A stretch of DNA of 64,000 nt from Clostridium estertheticum subsp. estertheticum. GTDB taxonomy: Bacteria > Bacillota > Clostridia > Clostridiales > Clostridiaceae. The number at the start of each line of letters is the position of its first letter. Positions within the stretch are counted from its first letter, which is position 1. Shown piece by piece: positions 59,644 through 64,000 of the stretch. Where the stretch lies: assembly GCF_001877035.1 (NCBI RefSeq), contig NZ_CP015756.1:3897001-3961000 (forward strand), in the 5' to 3' direction. Under the pieces are notes generated by a model that had not been told where the DNA came from, searched no databases, and worked only from the letters and a program-made list of their open reading frames with translations. A program made the position numbers and the translations under genes.

Positions 59644-60423
59644 ATGAAAAATAGATATAACAAACTAACTCTAATTTTATTAAATATATTCACAATGATG
59701 TTCATAGCAAAAATATTATCCGGAGACTTACATGGAATCACTCTTGATATTAAAGACATTTTTATATACTATTATTCACATACATTTTTAGGAGAAAAAA
59801 TCACCATAATAAATATACTCATTTCGGTATTTCCTATTATAATAATGGTTTCTATATTTGCAGATGAGGTATCGATTGAGCTAGAGAAAAATGCAACTTA
59901 TATATTTACTAGATCAGTAAACCGTAAAAAATGGATTACTCGTAAATTTATACATATTTTTATTAGTCTTATAAAAATTGAATTAATCCAATTTAGTATA
60001 TCATTTATGTATTTTAGTGCGTTAGGATATAGAATAAATGATTTAAAATCATCACTAGTAATTATTATAGAACTGTTTATATTAACGACACTAACTCAAT
60101 ATATTCTTATAGTAATATCTAGTTTAGTTACATTGAAAACAAGTAATATCTATGGATACACTTTCTGTAATTTTATATTTTTAATTAATATACTAATTTT
60201 TCATTTGTTTTACTTTACAAAACAAACATTAGTGCAATATTTACCGTTTACTCAATATATTTTATCTATTCAAGAAAATATATTAGTAAATAGAAATATA
60301 AGATATCTATCTAATTTTATTCCTGGATATAATTTTACTGAAGCTGTAATTTACGATATTATCATTATAATTACTTTAATATTAGTTGGAAGAAAAATAA
60401 TAGAAAAACATGAATTTTATTAG
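59644..60423 (+). CDS. ABC transporter permease subunit (second)
   Basis: A 259-residue membrane protein with about six segments. IFADEVSIELEKNATYIFTRSVNRKKWITRKFIH is the equivalent of the loop in the first permease, with the pattern D-S/V-x-E-x-N-x-x-Y-x-x-x-R-x-N-R-K-x-x-x-x-K, so the two are distant paralogs. The Shine-Dalgarno site GGAGA lies inside the previous gene. Eight bases later the ATPase gene starts. Together they form a heteromeric ABC-2-type exporter of unknown substrate. Confidence 0.75.
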   Translation: MKNRYNKLTLILLNIFTMMFIAKILSGDLHGITLDIKDIFIYYYSHTFLGEKITIINILISVFPIIIMVSIFADEVSIELEKNATYIFTRSVNRKKWITRKFIHIFISLIKIELIQFSISFMYFSALGYRINDLKSSLVIIIELFILTTLTQYILIVISSLVTLKTSNIYGYTFCNFIFLINILIFHLFYFTKQTLVQYLPFTQYILSIQENILVNRNIRYLSNFIPGYNFTEAVIYDIIIIITLILVGRKIIEKHEFY

Positions 60424-60431
60424 GAGGAAAT

Positions 60432-61067
60432 ATGAGTTATATAGAAATTAAAAATCTTACCAAAATTATAAAGGGAAATAAGGTATTAGACAATATAAAT
60501 ATTAACTTGAGTAATGGAAAAATATATGGCTTCATAGGTAGAAATGGTTCAGGAAAGACTATGCTGTTTAGGGCTATCTGCGGGTTAATAAGGCCTACCA
60601 CTGGAGAAATTACAATAAACGGCAAAATCATTTCAAACGATATAGATTTCCCTGAGTCCTGTGGAGCAATTTTAGAGACACCAGGATTTTGGGATAATCA
60701 AACAGGATTAGAATGTTTAAAAAATATAGCAAGTATAAAATCAATTATTAATAAAGATATAATATCTCAGTGGATGCTTAAATTAGGATTAGACCCAAAA
60801 GACAGAAAAACCTTTAAAAAATATTCATTAGGAATGAAACAAAAATTAGCTTTAGTCCAGGCTCTTATGGAATCACCAAATTTAATCATTTTAGATGAAC
60901 CAACAAATGCTCTAGATGAAGAAAGTGTTCTTATTTTAAAAGATATTCTAAAAAAAGAAAGAGAAAGAGGCGCAACGATATTACTTTCTAGTCATAATAA
61001 AACAGATATTGAAGAATTAAGTGATAAAATATTTAAAATAGATGTTGGTAAGGTTAAAGAGGTGTAA
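60432..61067 (+). CDS. ABC transporter ATP-binding subunit
   Basis: A compact 211-residue ATPase with Walker A GRNGSGKT, signature YSLGMKQKLALVQ, Walker B LIILDEPTNALD and His in LLSSHNKTD. It is of the short BcrA-like export class with few residues after the switch His. It is coupled to the two permeases upstream and to the unknown secreted protein downstream (one base between stop and start). AGGAGGAAAT before ATG. Probably exports or removes a peptide or lipid compound; the substrate is unknown. Confidence 0.9.
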   Translation: MSYIEIKNLTKIIKGNKVLDNININLSNGKIYGFIGRNGSGKTMLFRAICGLIRPTTGEITINGKIISNDIDFPESCGAILETPGFWDNQTGLECLKNIASIKSIINKDIISQWMLKLGLDPKDRKTFKKYSLGMKQKLALVQALMESPNLIILDEPTNALDEESVLILKDILKKERERGATILLSSHNKTDIEELSDKIFKIDVGKVKEV

Positions 61068-61068
61068 C

Positions 61069-61764
61069 ATGAAAATTACAAACAAATTCTTTCTTCTTAT
61101 AATAACTATCTCTATATCAATATCTTTAATTGCGGCTATCGTAGTTAGGCTATCGATTTCAAAATTTGAATATACTGATATTCCTAGTTTAGCAAGTAAA
61201 ATTATTTATTACCCATATGAAGAAATTGAATACAGTGACGCGTTTAAGGATGTAAGCGCAACGAAAGATACTAGCACACTTTATAAATATATAGTAAAAG
61301 GCAAAGCAACAGGACATAGAGAGATTTTAAAAGGTGCAGTACTTACAGAAATCAAAGTTAATAATGTATTGCAAGGATCTATAAATAGTAAATATATTTA
61401 TATTTATGAGCCAATAGATATATCTACTGCTAAAAAATCGATGTTATCTACGTTTGAGGGATATAACTTTATAAAATATAATAAGGAATATATTTTTTGT
61501 TTATGTGATTTGAACAAAGATTATTATAATATTTATACTAAGGGTAAAAAAAACATATTTATGTATACAACCCCTTTCTATGGAAAGTTTCCATTAAAAT
61601 ATAAACCCGAGGATTTTGCTGTAATTAGTGAAAATGATTTTATGGTTGACCCTCCTAAATATTATAATGAATATAATCATTACGAACAAATATTTAGTTC
61701 AGAAAAAACAAAAAATAAATACTTTAATGAATATAATAGACTAATGAAAATTACTCCAAAATAA
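61069..61764 (+). CDS. Unknown membrane-anchored protein of the ABC operon
   Basis: A 231-residue protein I do not recognise. One N-terminal hydrophobic segment (FFLLIITISISISLIAAIVV) acts as a signal anchor; the rest is extracytoplasmic with many Tyr and Lys (KYIVKGKATGHREILKGAV, KYIYIYEPIDIS, YNFIKYNKEYIFCLCDL). AGAGGTG precedes the ATG, which lies one base after the ATPase stop, so it belongs to the operon. By position it is comparable to the unknown exported protein at 6547-7056 behind the other ABC operon, but I see no sequence similarity between the two. Confidence 0.75.
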   Translation: MKITNKFFLLIITISISISLIAAIVVRLSISKFEYTDIPSLASKIIYYPYEEIEYSDAFKDVSATKDTSTLYKYIVKGKATGHREILKGAVLTEIKVNNVLQGSINSKYIYIYEPIDISTAKKSMLSTFEGYNFIKYNKEYIFCLCDLNKDYYNIYTKGKKNIFMYTTPFYGKFPLKYKPEDFAVISENDFMVDPPKYYNEYNHYEQIFSSEKTKNKYFNEYNRLMKITPK

Positions 61765-61766
61765 AA

Positions 61767-61793
61767 AATACACCTCCATTATTTAGGTGTATT
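61767..61793 (-). terminator. Terminator of the HlyD-ABC export operon
   Basis: AATACACCT pairs with AGGTGTATT around a nine-base loop; the minus transcript continues into TTTTTTATTTT. It stands just after the stop of the plus-strand operon and may serve both. Confidence 0.75.
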
Positions 61794-61842
61794 AATTACA
61801 AATACAATTATCATTTAATGAGAAAAACTTTTACTAGAAAAA

Positions 61843-63273
61843 TTAATCTTTAAAATTTAATTTTTCTAGTAAATAATATAACATCTTTTCTCTTCGTGTA
61901 ATTATTCTTGCTTCACATGTCATGCCTGGTTTTATTACTGCTTCTTCATTTTTATGACTATATAAAATATTATTTTTTAATATTCCTTCTCCTTTATAAA
62001 AAACAATACCCTTTTCACTATCCGTTTGAGAATTAACACTTATGCTTTCCATACTACCTTTCAAAAATCCATATTCATTATATGGTAATGAAGTAAAACT
62101 ATATTTAATCTCCTGTCCATCCTTTATATTTGCGATATCTTTATCAGGTATAATTAATTCAACTTTATAAGCATTTGATTTAGGCAAAATATTAGCAACT
62201 ATTGCCCCAGTTTGAATTATTATTCCAGGTTGTAAATTGGCCTTAATATCAAGCTTTCCGTCAATATTAGATTTAACCTTACACTTTTCTATATTTTCAT
62301 TAATTTCCTTCAAGCTAGCATCCACTTCTTTTAACTTTTCATCATTTGAATTTAACTTTTCCTCTATTTGAGCTAGTAATGTTATTTTGTTTTTTTCTTT
62401 TGATAAATTTACTCCTTCATCAAATTTAATTACATTGCTATTAGTAGTTTTTAATTGTCCCCTTAATTCATTGATTGACTTCCTAGCCTCCAATTTAATA
62501 TCACTCTCTAATTTAATTAACCCATTCTTATTATCTTGTATTTCAGCATCAATTTGTGCTATTGCATCACCAGACCCTATTTTATTTTGTAATACTTTTT
62601 TGCTTATTACTAATTGTTGTATTTTACCATCTATAGATTTTCTTGAAATTTGATAATTATTAAACTGCTCATTATAAATACTTCCCTTTGCATTATAATT
62701 TTTATTATCTTCGATTGATTTAATTGATTTTTCTAAATGATTTATTTGATTAACTGAATCATTTTTAGAGTTTATTAAATTAGTTTTATCTTCAATTGAC
62801 GCTTTATTACCAAGAGTATAACTTTCATATTTATAATAATGCTCTTTTTCTTCTTTACTCTCCTTAAAATAGTTAGTATTATCAGCAATGCTTTTCTTTA
62901 GTTTACCTAAGTTATTAATATCATTTGTTAAAACTTTTTTTTGACCGTCAACTTTACTCCTCTGAGTTTGTAATGGGGTATCATCTGTTTTATATAAAAC
63001 CTCATCTTTTTTTATAGTTTGTCCATTTTTCATATATACTTCTTTTATTTCTCCAGCTATGGGGTTAGACACTACATAAGATTGTTCATTTGGTTTTACC
63101 ATTCCCGTTACGTTAACTACAACTTCTTTTTCACTAAAACACGCCCATAGTATGAAAGAAATAATTACTGCTAATAAAATATAAACAAATATACTTATGA
63201 ACTTATTAGGTTCATTTTCCATTACTTGCCTACTTTCACTAAGGTCATCCAAACTTTCTATTTTAAATTTCAT
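61843..63273 (-). CDS. HlyD family secretion adaptor
   Basis: A 476-residue membrane-fusion protein. Cytoplasmic start (KFKIESLDDLSESRQV), one membrane segment (about 27-48), the first half of a biotinyl-lipoyl-like domain (NPIAGEIKEVYMKNGQTIKKDEVLY), a long charged coiled coil (about 95-335), the second lipoyl half (KVKSNIDGKLDIKANLQPG) and a beta-barrel ending. It links an export ABC transporter to the cell surface and is typical of bacteriocin exporters in Gram-positives. It overlaps the ABC gene by 11 bases. GGAGGT precedes the ATG inside that gene. Clear terminator follows, so it is the last gene of its operon. Confidence 0.9.
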   Translation of the reverse strand: MKFKIESLDDLSESRQVMENEPNKFISIFVYILLAVIISFILWACFSEKEVVVNVTGMVKPNEQSYVVSNPIAGEIKEVYMKNGQTIKKDEVLYKTDDTPLQTQRSKVDGQKKVLTNDINNLGKLKKSIADNTNYFKESKEEKEHYYKYESYTLGNKASIEDKTNLINSKNDSVNQINHLEKSIKSIEDNKNYNAKGSIYNEQFNNYQISRKSIDGKIQQLVISKKVLQNKIGSGDAIAQIDAEIQDNKNGLIKLESDIKLEARKSINELRGQLKTTNSNVIKFDEGVNLSKEKNKITLLAQIEEKLNSNDEKLKEVDASLKEINENIEKCKVKSNIDGKLDIKANLQPGIIIQTGAIVANILPKSNAYKVELIIPDKDIANIKDGQEIKYSFTSLPYNEYGFLKGSMESISVNSQTDSEKGIVFYKGEGILKNNILYSHKNEEAVIKPGMTCEARIITRREKMLYYLLEKLNFKD

Positions 63274-64000
63274 TTGTTTCTACCTCCTTAGCTGCTACCA
63301 TTTCTTCTTCATAACTATCTGGAAGTTGTTCTTTCCATAACTCAGAATACTTACCCTTTTGTTTTATAAGTTCTATATGAGAACCTCTTTCTATAATTTC
63401 TCCTTTTTCTAAAATATAAATAGTATCACATCTCATAATAGTGCTTAATCTATGTGCAATTATTACAGTTGTTATATCCTTACTAAATTCATATATTGTT
63501 TTTTCAATAGCTCTTTCAGTTATTGAATCCAAATTGCTTGTTGCTTCATCCATAATAAGAATTTCAGGCTTTCTAAGTATGGCTCTTGCTATTGATAATC
63601 TTTGCTTTTGGCCTCCTGAAAAATTAGAACCATTTTCTTCTACTAAAGTGTTGTATCTTAAAGGGATTGAGTTTATAAAGTTATGTATCTGAGCCTTTTT
63701 ACAAGCTTCTATAATTTCTTCATATGTTAAATATGGATTTCCAAGTGATAAATTTTCAATTATTGTTCCATTAAATAAAAATGTTTCTTGTGATATATAG
63801 GCTGTTTTATCTCTTAATGACTCCACATTAATATCTTTTATGTTATATCCATTTATAAGTAATTCACCTTTTTCACATTGATAGAAGTTCATTAGTAATT
63901 TTGCTAATGTAGTTTTCCCAGAGCCACTTTCACCAACTAAAGCTATCTTTTCTCCAGATTTAACTTTTAGATTTATATTTTTTAATATAAGACTTCTTGT
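63263..64000 (-). CDS. Export ABC transporter, ATPase end (truncated by window)
   Basis: The frame is open to the right edge, so only the C-terminal 245 residues are seen. They are a full ATPase domain: Walker A GESGSGKTT at the edge, Q-loop YISQETFLF, signature NFSGGQKQRLSIARA, Walker B ILIMDEATSNLD and switch His in IIAHRLST. The type is that of ABC exporters with fused membrane domain, often with an N-terminal C39 peptidase in bacteriocin export, which cannot be checked here. Overlap with the HlyD-type gene shows they work together. Confidence 0.9.
   Translation of the reverse strand, partial: TRSLILKNINLKVKSGEKIALVGESGSGKTTLAKLLMNFYQCEKGELLINGYNIKDINVESLRDKTAYISQETFLFNGTIIENLSLGNPYLTYEEIIEACKKAQIHNFINSIPLRYNTLVEENGSNFSGGQKQRLSIARAILRKPEILIMDEATSNLDSITERAIEKTIYEFSKDITTVIIAHRLSTIMRCDTIYILEKGEIIERGSHIELIKQKGKYSELWKEQLPDSYEEEMVAAKEVETNEI

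Overview
The window looks like a chromosomal segment of a low-GC Gram-positive anaerobe of the genus Clostridium (sensu stricto). The composition is very AT-rich. Shine-Dalgarno sites are strong (AGGAGG/GGAGGTG) and TTG or GTG starts are used. There are 3-5 kb runs on alternating strands closed by perfect terminator hairpins, and the gene families are typical of Clostridium: B12-dependent NrdJ, YaaR, CvfB, short-type chromate transporter pairs and plant-polysaccharide enzymes. I found no tRNA, rRNA, CRISPR array, complete insertion sequence or phage block.

Layout. 1-1280: end of a MATE exporter and a CBS-domain protein. 1285-4103: nagR-nagA-nagB amino-sugar operon with a promoter and a NagR/DasR-type operator. 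4161-7056: lantibiotic-immunity-type ABC transporter plus an unknown exported protein. 7132-12882: a secreted protein of twelve Big_2 domains, divergent from a secreted alpha-amylase whose promoter carries a LacI-family operator. 12977-15628: cadC-cadA metal efflux. 15856-21588: housekeeping and single genes (homocysteine methyltransferase/MTHFR, FAD reductase, surE, amino-acid exchanger).

21600-36496 is an arabinoxylan/arabinan utilisation island. It holds a GH43 xylosidase, two tandem ArsR-type regulators with the same unfamiliar C-terminal domain, a GH51 arabinofuranosidase, an AraNPQ-like ABC importer with a second GH43 enzyme, a GH127 beta-L-arabinofuranosidase with a GPH symporter, and an AraC regulator. 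Three promoters in the island share an identically spaced inverted repeat (ATTAAYA-N12-TRTTAAT). A perfect 34-bp palindrome sits in front of the first regulator. This two-regulator, two-operator arrangement is the best candidate here for an undescribed system.

36757-57249: pepF, a lysophospholipase flanked by 62-bp direct repeats, SPFH/NfeD membrane proteins, nadE, yaaR, a chromate-transporter pair, and a P-type ATPase behind a manganese (yybP-ykoY) riboswitch with an overlapping terminator. Then come a lipoprotein, an amidase, cvfB, a gamma-carbonic anhydrase, and nrdJ behind two NrdR-like boxes and a hairpin-separated ribosome binding site. 57586-64000: a membrane-anchored Xre regulator next to a three-gene ABC transporter with an accessory protein, then a divergent HlyD/ABC export pair cut by the window edge.

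All functional calls are from reading the sequence and known families. No database search was run.
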